From Myxococcales bacterium (GTDB taxonomy: Bacteria; Myxococcota_A; Polyangia; Haliangiales; Haliangiaceae), in NCBI GenBank assembly GCA_016716835.1, contig JADJUW010000001.1, positions 2,942,001 to 3,006,000 on the forward strand: 64,000 bases of DNA. Direction: 5' to 3'. Position 1 is the first letter of the stretch, and every line of letters starts with the position of its first letter. A model generated the notes under the pieces. That model had not been told where the DNA came from, did not search any database, and worked only from the letters and a program-made list of their open reading frames with translations. Below, one piece after another: positions 35,462 through 44,428 of the stretch. A program made the translations under genes and the position numbers.

Positions 35462-35716
35462 TCCGCCCGGCATGGGGTCACGTACTACGTTAAATAACCC
35501 CGTGATTACAAAACGATACACGCGAAAGTGGTGGATTTCAGTTCAACCCTCTAGAGCGACCGCTGGGCAAGCCCAGCCTGACCGGCCAAATCTGCAAGCA
35601 AGCACTTTGGCCCGCATGTGCTTGAAATGAAGATGTTATTTCACCTAGTTCGTGACGCCTAACCTTGTGACGGTCGCTTGTCCACCCGATCTGCCTGTGC
35701 CAAGGTCCGCCGGCTC
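35462..35716. other. Intergenic region between divergent atpF' and the permease gene; contains two inverted repeats
   Basis: No gene is seen in this stretch. It holds a short perfect palindrome, GCTGGGC-AA-GCCCAGC (35562-35577), and an inverted repeat GGCCAAA-N15-TTTGGCC (35584-35612). Both lie 100-155 bases upstream of the permease start, a position suited to operators, but no regulator gene is adjacent. The stem of the first is too short and lacks a T-run, so it is not a terminator. Confidence 0.35.
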
Positions 35717-36970
35717 ATGTTCGTCGTTCTATTTGCGCTCGCCGTGCTGGTGGCAGCCGTCTCGTGGCGGCCGCACGGGCTGGGTCCAGCGCTCGGCGCG
35801 CTAGCCGCCGTTAGCATCGCCGCGCTCGCCGGCGCCACTCACGCTGCCGACGTCATGACCGCGCTGCGCGCGCAGTGGCCCGCGTTCATCACGCTGGGGT
35901 CGGTAATGATCATGACGGCCACCGCCGAACGCATGGGCCTGCTCGAACGCCTCGCCGCGTGGATCGAGCCGCGCACGCGCGGACCGGTACGTCACGCGTA
36001 CTTTGTCACCTTCGTCATCGCCGCGCTGGTCGCCGCCGTATTTTCCAACGACGCCGCCATCCTGCTGCTGACGCCCACCGTGATCGCGCTGCTGCGCACC
36101 GTGTATCCAAAACGCAATCCAAAGTTCTTGGTGCCGTTTGCGTTTGCGATCTTCGCCGCCGCGGGCGTTGCGCCGCTGGTCGTTTCAAATCCGATGAATC
36201 TAATCTTTGCCGAGCATATGGGGCTGAGCTTTAATCGCTATGCGCTCACCATGATTCCGGTGGCACTGGCGAGCTGGGTCGCGAGCTACTATTGTTTGCG
36301 CTGGGTGTTTCGCGATGCGCTCGCTGACACCTCGCCGGCGCTCGGCGCGTGGCCAAACGCCCCGGCGGCGCTCTCAGTGGGTGCCAAGCTCGTGCTCGCC
36401 GCGGTCGTCGCCGTGCTCGTCGCCTACCCTATTATGTCGTATGCGGGCGCGCCGCTGTGGCCGGTGGCAGCGGCAGGTGGCCTGGTGTGCGCCGCGGTCA
36501 GCTTGCGCGCAGGAGGCTCACTCAAATCGCTCGGCGATGGCGTTGCGTGGTCGATTTTTCCATTTTTGGTCGGCGTCTTTATACTCGCCATTGCGCTGGA
36601 ACGCGTTGGCGCGGTCGATCTGATCCGCCAGCTCTACGCCGCCAGCGACGCGCCCATCGCCACGGTGGGCACGGTTTCGGCGCTCGGCTCGGCGCTGCTC
36701 AACAACCACCCAATGTCGGTGGTAAATGCGCTCGCGCTCACGGGCCTCGACGACGCGCACCATGTTTACACCTATGCCGCGCTCATCGGCGGCGACTTGG
36801 GGCCGCGGCTATTGCCAATGGGTTCGCTCGCCTCGTTGCTATGGTTTGAGATCTTGCGCAAACACCAAGTCGAAGTGCGCGTTGCGACGTTCATTAAGGT
36901 TGGCGTCGCGCTCACCGTCGGGCCGCTCGCCGCCTCGCTCGGCGTGTTGTGGGTGCTCGCGCGTTGGTAG
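35717..36970 (+). CDS. ArsB/NhaD-type ion permease (ion transporter superfamily)
   Basis: The 417-residue polytopic protein has about 11 predicted membrane segments and the family's two repeated halves, each with a conserved FSNDAAILLLTP (N-terminal half) and LLNNHPMSVVNAL (C-terminal half) Asn-rich segment. The SLC13/ArsB relatives transport arsenite, sodium or anions. A VSNPMNLIFAE segment supports membership. Substrate cannot be assigned: no arsR, arsC or arsA is nearby. The ATG at 35717 is chosen because the frame's earlier 13 codons carry basic, non-membrane residues. Confidence 0.78.
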   Translation: MFVVLFALAVLVAAVSWRPHGLGPALGALAAVSIAALAGATHAADVMTALRAQWPAFITLGSVMIMTATAERMGLLERLAAWIEPRTRGPVRHAYFVTFVIAALVAAVFSNDAAILLLTPTVIALLRTVYPKRNPKFLVPFAFAIFAAAGVAPLVVSNPMNLIFAEHMGLSFNRYALTMIPVALASWVASYYCLRWVFRDALADTSPALGAWPNAPAALSVGAKLVLAAVVAVLVAYPIMSYAGAPLWPVAAAGGLVCAAVSLRAGGSLKSLGDGVAWSIFPFLVGVFILAIALERVGAVDLIRQLYAASDAPIATVGTVSALGSALLNNHPMSVVNALALTGLDDAHHVYTYAALIGGDLGPRLLPMGSLASLLWFEILRKHQVEVRVATFIKVGVALTVGPLAASLGVLWVLARW

Positions 36971-36986
36971 CGTCTTCGCGCGGCGA

Positions 36987-37408
36987 CTACGGCGTCTTCT
37001 GCCGCCAGATCGTACCGAACATATCGACCAGATCGGGAGTCTCCTCGACTTTGGTGAAGACGATCGATGGGACGACGTCCCCGGGGTTTGGCCACGTCGT
37101 TTCCATGGTGTCCGCTTGATCCAACCAGGTGCCGGTATTAATGATATCCGTCACCATGATCTCCGCGCGGCCTGCCTCATCGAGCAGCAACCATTGGGTG
37201 CAATTGATGCCGTTTTCTAAGAGGTCTTCGCATACCTGACCCGTCGCTAAGGTGTTCACGTAGCGATAGCCGACATAGGTTCGGGTTGGGGCGGTCGGTG
37301 CGGGGCCGGGTGGCGTTGGCCCGGCGGGGAGGTGTCGTCGGCCGGATCACAGGCGCCGAGAACGAGCATGAGTGCGGTGAGCAGGACAAGAGATCTGGTG
37401 CGCGACAT
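36987..37408 (-). pseudogene. Lipoprotein gene broken by a single-base frameshift
   Basis: Minus-strand frame begins MSRTRSLVLLTALMLVLGAC, a good signal peptide with lipobox LGAC, then DPADDTSPPG. About 60 bases further the reading must move by one base into a second frame, which continues through a Pro/Thr-rich linker (GPTPPGPAPTAPT) into TYVGYRYVNTLATGQVCEDLLENG and on to the stop at 36987. One extra base near the C/G-rich run (about 37322-37334) would fuse both parts into one protein of about 140 residues. This could be decay or a sequencing/assembly error. Function unknown. Confidence 0.65.
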
Positions 37409-37943
37409 ACCTGGCCGCAGAGCAAGCGCCATACCAAATTGCGGATGCAGACCAACAAATGCGGCTGAGATTAACAAATCCGACATAATTTCCACCGATT
37501 GCAGTCCAACAATGGGGTCGCGCCTTGTTCAGCCCAGCCGCGTCGCGATCCCGAATTTCCGCGGAAGGCTCACCGACTGGCATAGAAATCTGAGGGGCTG
37601 CAGGTTGATTCGGCGGCCGTTCATTGGCCCGACGTAGGCCGGGACCGCATGACCACCCAGTGGTGAGTCGCGTTCCCATTTGGCCCGTACATTGCGGACA
37701 AGTGGCTGATTTTACGTAGGCAAAGCGACGGCCCGGAATCTGCATTAGCTATCGCCATGCGCATGAAATCCCGATCGTTGTCCTCGGTTCGCTCGCCGCT
37801 TGCCGCCGCACTCAAGCCGGCGCTCGACCTCAAGGCCGAGCCGCCGCGCAACGCCGCGCGCGCGCCGAGCGCCGAAATGAAGGCCCAGGTTGCCTACACG
37901 CTGGCGGCGCCGCAATAGCGCGCCCACGGCTCCACCTGCGTCG
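37409..37943. other. Gene-poor stretch between the broken lipoprotein gene and the next lipoprotein gene
   Basis: Several overlapping frames of 60-130 codons exist on both strands but none has a credible start, signal or motif. Codon-bias shadows would explain them. One short frame, annotated separately at 37757-37918, is the only candidate gene. No tRNA or clear terminator was seen. Confidence 0.5.
37757..37918 (+). CDS. Candidate small protein of 53 residues
   Basis: Reading frame starting at ATG 37757: MRMKSRSLSSVRSPLAAALK at the N-terminus, then Ala/Pro/Glu-rich sequence, ending at TAG 37916-37918. It is basic at the start, lacks cysteines and has no detectable membrane segment. No clear ribosome site is seen; the immediately upstream bases are CGCC. 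It may be a precursor-type peptide or an artefact of high GC content. Confidence 0.25.
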   Translation: MRMKSRSLSSVRSPLAAALKPALDLKAEPPRNAARAPSAEMKAQVAYTLAAPQ

Positions 37944-38393
37944 TCACTTGCGCCACTGTGCCGACAGCGGGCAATCGACCAGTCCCATGGCGAGCGCCAT
38001 GCCGTCGAGCGCGTCGGCTTTGGCGACGCCGGTGAGTGGCTGAATGTCTTCTAAGAACTTCTTGCCCTCGGCCGAGTGAACATTTTTTCCGAGCCATACG
38101 GCCGTGTGCACGCCGCGCTCGCCCGGTGGCGCGTTGATGGCGCCCGAGCGCTCAAGCACATTGCAGATATTGTCGACGTCAGCGGCAAGCGGCGTGAGCA
38201 CGGGCGCTTGGCCGGGCATTTGATTGGTCGCGGACGGCGGTGGCGCCGGCGCGGCAGTTGGCTGTGCGCTTACCGCTGGGGGATGTGGCGGTGACGTTGT
38301 CGATGACGGCCCGCAACTCGCAGCGCCAACCATCCCGCCCAAAACCAGCGCCATCGCCTGACCGCGCGCAACACGAAATTTTCTAATGCTCAT
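37944..38393 (-). CDS. Putative lipoprotein with Pro/Ala-rich linker
   Basis: The 149-residue product has an N-terminal signal with lipobox GAASC (about Cys27), a Pro/Ala/Ser linker of ~40 residues and a small domain beginning DVDNICNVLERSGAINAPPG and containing TAVWLGKNVHSAEGKKFLEDIQPL. An ATG at 38393 with AAGGACG just upstream is chosen over a frame start 21 bases earlier that would overlap the neighbouring transporter gene. Function unknown. Confidence 0.6.
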   Translation of the reverse strand: MSIRKFRVARGQAMALVLGGMVGAASCGPSSTTSPPHPPAVSAQPTAAPAPPPSATNQMPGQAPVLTPLAADVDNICNVLERSGAINAPPGERGVHTAVWLGKNVHSAEGKKFLEDIQPLTGVAKADALDGMALAMGLVDCPLSAQWRK

Positions 38394-38410
38394 ATCGTCC
38401 TTCGGCTTGC

Positions 38411-39127
38411 TCACAACACCGGATCCTGTTCTTTATGGCGATACGGCGCAAGGTGGTACCGCCGCTCGATCACCGAGTGTAGCGCGTATAAAAGCGGCGT
38501 CATGGCGACGGCGACGATGACCTTGACGATATAACTCGCCACGATCATCGAGGTGAGCTGCGACGCCGGCAAGGTCGCGCCAAACGCGATGCCGATCACG
38601 ACGCAGGTATCGACGAGCTGCGACACCACGGTGCTTCCGGTCGCGCGGAGCCACAGGTGCTTTTCTTGCGTCCACCGGCGCAGGGCGTGAAACACGCCGA
38701 TATCGAGAAATTGCGCGATGAGGTACGCCGCCATGGAAGCGATCTGAAAGCGCGGCGTGCTGGCAAACACTTGGTCATAGGCCGCGGGCGTGACGCCCTT
38801 CCAATCCGGCGCATGCGCCATGGGTGCCCAGTCGATCCACGTCGCCAGGCTGATGATGCCAAAGGCCAGCGCGGTCATGACAAAGCCAATGAGGGTCACG
38901 CGCCGCGCCACCAGCTTGCCGTAATACTCGTTGAGTAAATCCGTGATCACAAACGTCAGCGGAAATGACAGCTGCCCCATCGAGATGATGAACGTGTAGC
39001 CGCCAAGCGTGGTCGCCGCGACCTTGCTCGCGATGAGGTTGCCGAGCAACAGGCAGGTGATAAAAATACAGGTGATGTAGAGCAAGACCAGCTCGCGCAG
39101 ATCGAGCCGACCGGGGGGATGGGTCAT
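38411..39127 (-). CDS. Queuosine precursor transporter (VUT family, YhhQ-like)
   Basis: The 238-residue product is a six-helix membrane protein with the family's LLLGNLIASKVAATTLGGYTF and QLSFPLTFVITDLLNEYYGKLVARR segments and a second-half LRATGSTVVSQLVDTCVVIGIAFG. YhhQ imports preQ0 or preQ1 for queuosine in tRNA (established for E. coli). The ATG at 39127 gives a membrane protein of normal size; the extra 23 upstream codons are excluded. Confidence 0.88.
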   Translation of the reverse strand: MTHPPGRLDLRELVLLYITCIFITCLLLGNLIASKVAATTLGGYTFIISMGQLSFPLTFVITDLLNEYYGKLVARRVTLIGFVMTALAFGIISLATWIDWAPMAHAPDWKGVTPAAYDQVFASTPRFQIASMAAYLIAQFLDIGVFHALRRWTQEKHLWLRATGSTVVSQLVDTCVVIGIAFGATLPASQLTSMIVASYIVKVIVAVAMTPLLYALHSVIERRYHLAPYRHKEQDPVL

Positions 39128-39202
39128 GCGGCAATGTAGCGTGGGGGCATGACGGTGTGCAATGGGTGGCGTTGCTCGGCGCAACCGTGTTAGCACCGCG
39201 GC

Positions 39203-41551
39203 ATGTCGGAATTCGGCTCGCAGCCCGTCGCCCCAACTATCAAGCTGCGCGCCTCGTTCATCGACCGCGTATTGGCGCGGGTGGGGCGCGCGTTTGGGCT
39301 GTTCTTCCTATGGATGTTTCTATTTCTCGGCATGGCCATTGTTCGCGTCGCCGTTGTCGACGCAAGCCATAAAAAAATGTCTGACGGTGTGGGCAATGCA
39401 TTCATGTTAGTTAGCCTGGCGCTGACAATTATTTTCTTTCTCTGGGCGCGGCGTCGCCCGTTTGGCGTGCGCAAATCGGAGTTGCACCTACTTGACGATC
39501 ACTACGCCGTCGGCAACGGCAAGCACATGTTTGCCTCGTCGTACGACAAGCTGCGCAAGCTCGAGGTGCGCGCGTTTGACGGCAGCGCCGCGGGTGGTGC
39601 GCTCGCGGGTTCGTGGGTGATTCGGCTGGTGGCGCCTGGCATCGGTGGCGTGCGCGTGACCGCGGCGCGTCCCGAGGCGATTGCCGCGATCGCGCATTTG
39701 TGGTCGCGGCGGCCTGACCTTGAACTGAATGCACCGGCACTGATGATCGCAGCGATCGAGCGCGAAGTGCTAGCGAGGCACGCGGCCAAGCAACGCCTGG
39801 CGGCGGTAGGTGACAGTAGTGATGCCACCGGCGCGGCGGAGATCGCGCCAAGTAATGAAGCCCACGACGTCCCTCAGGCCCCACACCTGGACCATGAGGT
39901 CTTTAAGCGCAAGCCGTGGGTGACGGGCGCGATTGCCGCGATTTGCGTCGTGCTGTTTGCGCTTGGAAAATATTGGGGCGATGGCCTCGATTCGGCGGCG
40001 CTGTGGCGGATGGGCGCCAACAGCGGCGAATACGTGCGCGAGCATGGGCAGTGGTGGCGACTGATGGCATCGGCGTTTTTGCACGCGAATCTCATGCACC
40101 TAGTGTTCAACATGGCTGCCTTGCTGACGTTTGGGCCTTTGCTCGAAAAGCTGCTGGGGGCGCCTCGCTACGTGGTGTTGTATGTTGCGTCCGCGCTCGC
40201 CGGTTCGCTCGCCAGCGCGTGGCTGAGCAGCGCCGGCATGTCGGTGGGTGCGTCAGGAGCCATATGGGGGCTCATGGCCGCCGGCGTTGCGCTCACCTTG
40301 TGGCCACGTGGGCTCTTGCCGGCAGAGGTGCTTTCGACGGCGCGGCAGCAGGCGATGATTCCGCTCGCGCTAAACATAATGTATTCGTTCAAACCCGGCA
40401 TCGACGTGCACGCCCACTTTGGCGGCGGCGCGCTTGGCTTTGCACTGATGGCAGCGGGCGTGTTGACGCGTGGGATTGCGCCGCTGTGGGGAACAACCGT
40501 CGCTAATGTTGGCAGCGATGTAGGGGGTGAGGCACCCGGTGGAGCGGCACACGATTTTTTTGGCAAGCTCGCCATTGGGCTAGCGGTACTGTCATGTGCG
40601 TCGCTTGGCCTCGCGATGCAGAACGGCAAGCCGTGGGCGCTGCGCGAAGAGCCTGGGCTAACTTCGGTCCACATCAAAGAGGCGCGGCTTACGGTAGAGA
40701 TCCCTGTAGAGCTTTTGACGGCAAAGGTGGTCGAAGTTAAAGGCGAGGCGACGATCACGGCGTTTGGCAATTTGGGTCGGTTTCCGCTGGCGGTTGAGGT
40801 GGTGGCCGAGCCGGTGGGCGAGAGCTATACGGCCGACGACGTGCCGCTGCTGCTGAAGGTCTCACGTAAACAGTTTGAGCAAGGGGTGCCAGCAAACATG
40901 AAGCTTGTTGGCGCGGTGACCGACGAAACCATTGCCGGCTGGCCGTATCTGCGCGCGCGCTATACGATTGGTGCTGAGGCCACGGTCGACGCGTGGCTTA
41001 CGTTTATTGGCGACCAAAACCTGGTGGTACGCGTCTACGCGCCGACGGATTTGCCGGAGGCATGGGAGGCCGCGAAGGTCCAGATCAGCAAGAGCCTAAA
41101 GCCGGATGTTGCGCCCATGGTGCGGCCGGCGGAAGTGGTAGTGGACGCGGCCTTTTGGAAGGCGTGTAAGACGACGGTAGCGTTCGGTGAGCAAGTAGCG
41201 CTCGACTGTAGTGCCGTGTGGCTAAAGTATATTCCGCCCGCTGGTGACGATGTCGTTTTGTCTTCGAGCGAGCGAGAGGCCAATGTTGCCAAGATGCTGC
41301 TCGCTCTTGACGAGGACTACGAAGCAAAATCGCCGGTGCCGATTGTGCTCGCGGCACCTCACAGCACTGCGACCGCATCGCCTATTGTCAATCGCGCAGA
41401 CGCAACCATGACCGTTCAGGGCATCTATGCGACTGGATCAAATGGAACGCAAGTGATCTGTCTAGATGAGCGACCGCCTGGTGCAGCGCAGCCTTCGTGT
41501 GCAGATCTAACAGCTCATTTGCTTGTGCACGGCGTGCCACAAGGCAAATAG
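39203..41551 (+). CDS. Rhomboid-family intramembrane serine protease with large flanking domains
   Basis: The 782-residue product has two membrane segments and a PH-like soluble region at the N-terminus (residues ~20-235), then the rhomboid core: HGQWWRLMASAFLHANLMHLVFNM (helix 2), GASGAIWG with catalytic Ser351, and HAHFGGGALGF with catalytic His405. A last membrane segment at about 460 is followed by ~300 residues with no recognised family. The core is complete, so it is probably active. The tail may be a cytoplasmic or periplasmic regulatory part. Confidence 0.88.
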   Translation: MSEFGSQPVAPTIKLRASFIDRVLARVGRAFGLFFLWMFLFLGMAIVRVAVVDASHKKMSDGVGNAFMLVSLALTIIFFLWARRRPFGVRKSELHLLDDHYAVGNGKHMFASSYDKLRKLEVRAFDGSAAGGALAGSWVIRLVAPGIGGVRVTAARPEAIAAIAHLWSRRPDLELNAPALMIAAIEREVLARHAAKQRLAAVGDSSDATGAAEIAPSNEAHDVPQAPHLDHEVFKRKPWVTGAIAAICVVLFALGKYWGDGLDSAALWRMGANSGEYVREHGQWWRLMASAFLHANLMHLVFNMAALLTFGPLLEKLLGAPRYVVLYVASALAGSLASAWLSSAGMSVGASGAIWGLMAAGVALTLWPRGLLPAEVLSTARQQAMIPLALNIMYSFKPGIDVHAHFGGGALGFALMAAGVLTRGIAPLWGTTVANVGSDVGGEAPGGAAHDFFGKLAIGLAVLSCASLGLAMQNGKPWALREEPGLTSVHIKEARLTVEIPVELLTAKVVEVKGEATITAFGNLGRFPLAVEVVAEPVGESYTADDVPLLLKVSRKQFEQGVPANMKLVGAVTDETIAGWPYLRARYTIGAEATVDAWLTFIGDQNLVVRVYAPTDLPEAWEAAKVQISKSLKPDVAPMVRPAEVVVDAAFWKACKTTVAFGEQVALDCSAVWLKYIPPAGDDVVLSSSEREANVAKMLLALDEDYEAKSPVPIVLAAPHSTATASPIVNRADATMTVQGIYATGSNGTQVICLDERPPGAAQPSCADLTAHLLVHGVPQGK

Positions 41552-41695
41552 GACGCGCGGCTAGCGGACACGTTGGCCAATTCAAATGGCCGACTTGGAC
41601 AACTTGGGCACCACGCTCGCGCGCAAGTTGCGGTGATGCCTACGCGGCCGCGCTGGCACTGCGCGTGCAATGGCATTTGGCTCCCAGGAGGCACC

Positions 41696-42703
41696 ATGTC
41701 CGCAGCAGATAAGAAAAGCAAAGTCATCAGCGAGGCCATCAAGGTCGTACAAAAGCAATTTGGCGCCGGCGCGCTGATGCGTCTCGATAGCACCGAGGTG
41801 GTGCAGGTCGACGTAATTCCAACGGGGTCGGTCGCCTTAGATGTCGCGCTCGGCGTCGGCGGCCTACCTCGCGGGCGCATCATTGAAATTTATGGGCCTG
41901 AGTCTTCGGGCAAGACCACGCTGACGTTACATACCATTGCCGAGGCGCAAGCGCGCGGCGGCGTGTGCGCGTTTATCGACGCCGAGCATGCGCTCGATAC
42001 CGGCTATGCGCGGCGGCTCGGCGTGCAGCTCGATGATTTATTGGTGTCGCAGCCGGACTGCGGCGAGCAGGCGCTCGAGATCGCCGACACGCTGGTGCGC
42101 ACCGGCGCAATCGACTTGATCGTCATCGACTCGGTAGCGGCGTTAACGCCTAAGGCCGAAATCGAGGGCGACATGGGCGATACGCATATGGCCTTGCAAG
42201 CGCGGCTGATGAGCCATGCCTTGCGCAAGCTGACCGCGGTAATCGCCAAGACCAAGACCGTGGTAATTTTTATTAATCAGCTGCGGCAGAAAATCGGCAT
42301 CGTCTACGGCAATCCGGAAACCACGCCAGGCGGCAATGCGCTCAAGTTTTATTGCTCGGTTCGCTTAGACATCCGGCGCAAGAAACCGATCAAGCGGGGC
42401 GACGAGGTGATTGGCTCGGAGGTCAAGGTAAAGGTCGTCAAGAACAAGATGGCGCCACCGTTTCGCGAAGCCGAGTTTGAAATTTTGTTTGGCACCGGCG
42501 TCAACCGCAACGCTGAGCTTATCGACACCGCGGAAAAGCTCGGCATCGTCGAAAAATCCGGCACGTGGTATTCGTACGACGGGGCCAAGCTCGCCCAAGG
42601 CCGCGAAAAGGTATTGGCGCACCTCGAAGATCACCCCGAGCTGGCGCTGCGCCTACGAGAGTTGCTCATCACCCAGTCGCGCGCCCCAGTGGCGCAGGCG
42701 TAG
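41696..42703 (+). CDS. recA: Recombinase A
   Basis: Strand-exchange and SOS-coprotease protein. The 335-residue product has Walker A GPESSGKTT (residues 67-74), LIVIDSVAAL, the INQLRQKIGIVYGNPETTPGG loop and NALKFY. Start ATG at 41696 follows an AGGAGG site; the extra 41 codons upstream are not a plausible start. It lacks the acidic tail (~20 residues) that E. coli RecA carries, ending ...SRAPVAQA. A small hairpin GGCCA-N7-TGGCC lies at 41575-41591 upstream, but no clear LexA box. Confidence 0.97.
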   Translation: MSAADKKSKVISEAIKVVQKQFGAGALMRLDSTEVVQVDVIPTGSVALDVALGVGGLPRGRIIEIYGPESSGKTTLTLHTIAEAQARGGVCAFIDAEHALDTGYARRLGVQLDDLLVSQPDCGEQALEIADTLVRTGAIDLIVIDSVAALTPKAEIEGDMGDTHMALQARLMSHALRKLTAVIAKTKTVVIFINQLRQKIGIVYGNPETTPGGNALKFYCSVRLDIRRKKPIKRGDEVIGSEVKVKVVKNKMAPPFREAEFEILFGTGVNRNAELIDTAEKLGIVEKSGTWYSYDGAKLAQGREKVLAHLEDHPELALRLRELLITQSRAPVAQA

Positions 42704-42762
42704 CGGCGTAACGCAGCACGGAGAGGTCCAAGCAAAGCATCCAGGGAGGTGGCATCCCGATT

Positions 42763-42782
42763 AAGGGTACAGCTGGCCCCTT
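42763..42782 (+). terminator. Weak hairpin downstream of recA
   Basis: Inverted repeat AAGGG-N10-CCCTT followed by a T-poor TTGCGATTT. Its position 60 bases after the recA stop fits a termination site, but the stem is only five pairs and no proper T-run exists, so it is a low-confidence call. Confidence 0.25.
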
Positions 42783-42919
42783 TGCGATTTACAAACACCG
42801 GCGGAAACAGGCTACCGCACTAGCCAGCGCATGGCGCCTGAAGCGATTTTTCTATAGTGTTTTCAGTTAGTTAAAAACCGGACCGAATGGCCTTCCGCTT
42901 GCAAAGCTGTAACAGAACG

Positions 42920-43696
42920 ATGCGACCATCTGTCAAACGATCTTCTACCGTTCACGGCTGCGTCGCAATGGCACTGCTGGCCGCGGGCTCGGCTGGTTGT
43001 CTCGACCAGGTTGGCGGCGAACGCGGGGCTGCCGGTCATGGTGACAGCAAAAATGGCGGCACCGCTACGTTGGCACATCCCTCTGTAGGTCGCTTCGGCT
43101 CGCTGGTTTCCCAATGCTCTGGCGTGCTCATCGCTCCGACCTACGTACTGAGCGCGGCCCACTGCGAAGCTGCCGCAGGCATCTTCGTTATTGAAAAAGA
43201 AGATGGCACGCGCATCACGCGAGGCGCCACGAGCTTGGTTGCGAATGCGAACTATGTTCCAGATATTAAATCGTCTGAAAACTTTCAATTCGACATCATG
43301 GTAGTCAAGCTCGATGAACCCATTGACGACGTCGAGCTCATGCCCCTCGCCGATGCCAACCCTGCACCCGCCGATCTCGTCGAAATCATCGGCTATGGCG
43401 ACACCGCGTTTGGCAGCCTCGATAGCGGCATCAAGCGCAAGAAGGGCGTCATCGTCGAGTCGGTAGACGAACACCTAATACATGTCGTGCCGTCATCCGA
43501 GGGCATGACTGACGCTTGCCACGGCGATTCAGGTGGCGCCATGCTGAGGCTAGAGAACGACATCATTGTTCAGACCGGTGTCATCTCCTACGTTAAAAAA
43601 GAATGTGACTCGACGCACGCGGTGTCGGTTTCAAGCTGGCGACCTTGGATCGCGAGCGCCATGGAATTGCTCGCGGCGCACGTTGAAGTTGAGTAA
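42920..43696 (+). CDS. Trypsin-like serine protease (S1 family), putative lipoprotein
   Basis: The 258-residue product has a signal peptide with GSAGC lipobox-like cleavage site. The catalytic triad is visible: His in VLSAAHCEA, Asp in FDIMVVKLDEP, Ser in ACHGDSGGAML. Secreted proteases with this layout are common in predatory myxobacteria. A frame start 11 codons earlier is possible; the ATG at 42920 is chosen. Confidence 0.85.
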   Translation: MRPSVKRSSTVHGCVAMALLAAGSAGCLDQVGGERGAAGHGDSKNGGTATLAHPSVGRFGSLVSQCSGVLIAPTYVLSAAHCEAAAGIFVIEKEDGTRITRGATSLVANANYVPDIKSSENFQFDIMVVKLDEPIDDVELMPLADANPAPADLVEIIGYGDTAFGSLDSGIKRKKGVIVESVDEHLIHVVPSSEGMTDACHGDSGGAMLRLENDIIVQTGVISYVKKECDSTHAVSVSSWRPWIASAMELLAAHVEVE

Positions 43697-43751
43697 GGGT
43701 TCAACGCGGTCGGCAAGGTTTGCCTCAAACCTGTTCCGCAGGCAATTTCAA

Positions 43752-44411
43752 TTACAGGCGATACTTGGCCCAGAACTGCATCTGAGCGGCAAAGTCGGCC
43801 TCGTCGGAGACGCCGCCATTGCGCCGATCTGGGGCAAATAGGGTCATCGAATGGATACGCAGCGACATGCCAAGCAGGACCTTGCCTAGGTTCAAATCAC
43901 CCCCGAAGCCAATAAACGCGACCGGCTTGGTGTAGCGCTCGCTGCTAGTCACGATGTCGCCAAGGGTTACCTTGGTAAACTCGCCGCCAAGACCGACATG
44001 CACGTTGGGCGAGATACGTTTGCCCGACCACGCGCGGGCGCCCACCGCCCCGGAGATCAGCATCGAGGTCCGGTCAATCGCCCATTCATTGGCGTCGGCG
44101 TCGTCTGTCGCAAGCCAGCTATCAACAAAATACGCGTCGAGACCGACCTCGGCATACAGCGTGTCACTAAACGCATACTCGCCAAATACGCCGATGCCGT
44201 TCATGCGACACGCGCGCCACTGCGTTTGGCCGTCGCGCGCACTCGCCGCGTCGCGAAAGCCATAGCCGCCGAGGCGTGCGCCGACGCTGACCTCGGCATG
44301 GGCATGTCTGCCGCTTCCATCAATGGCCATCGGCGCCGCAAACGCTATGGCCATTGATAACGCAACCGTCGAAACTCGAAACGTCGTGGTGATTTCTCGC
44401 TGCTGCCACAT
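43752..44411 (-). CDS. Outer-membrane beta-barrel-type protein
   Basis: The 219-residue product has a signal peptide ending ...HAHAEVS and alternating beta-strand pattern (EVSVGARLGGYGFRD, TLYAEVGLDAYFV, RISPNVHVGLGGEF) ending AAQMQFWAKYRL, a barrel-like C-terminus with hydrophobic/aromatic end. It closes the operon begun by the ECF sigma gene at 47613. The ATG at 44411 has a GAGGGGG site upstream. Function unknown. Confidence 0.7.
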   Translation of the reverse strand: MWQQREITTTFRVSTVALSMAIAFAAPMAIDGSGRHAHAEVSVGARLGGYGFRDAASARDGQTQWRACRMNGIGVFGEYAFSDTLYAEVGLDAYFVDSWLATDDADANEWAIDRTSMLISGAVGARAWSGKRISPNVHVGLGGEFTKVTLGDIVTSSERYTKPVAFIGFGGDLNLGKVLLGMSLRIHSMTLFAPDRRNGGVSDEADFAAQMQFWAKYRL

Positions 44412-44428
44412 GCCAACCCCCTCTTTCG

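Noticed and set aside
42703..42919. Possible riboswitch between recA and the serine protease
   Set aside because: The region has short inverted repeats but no recognisable aptamer core.
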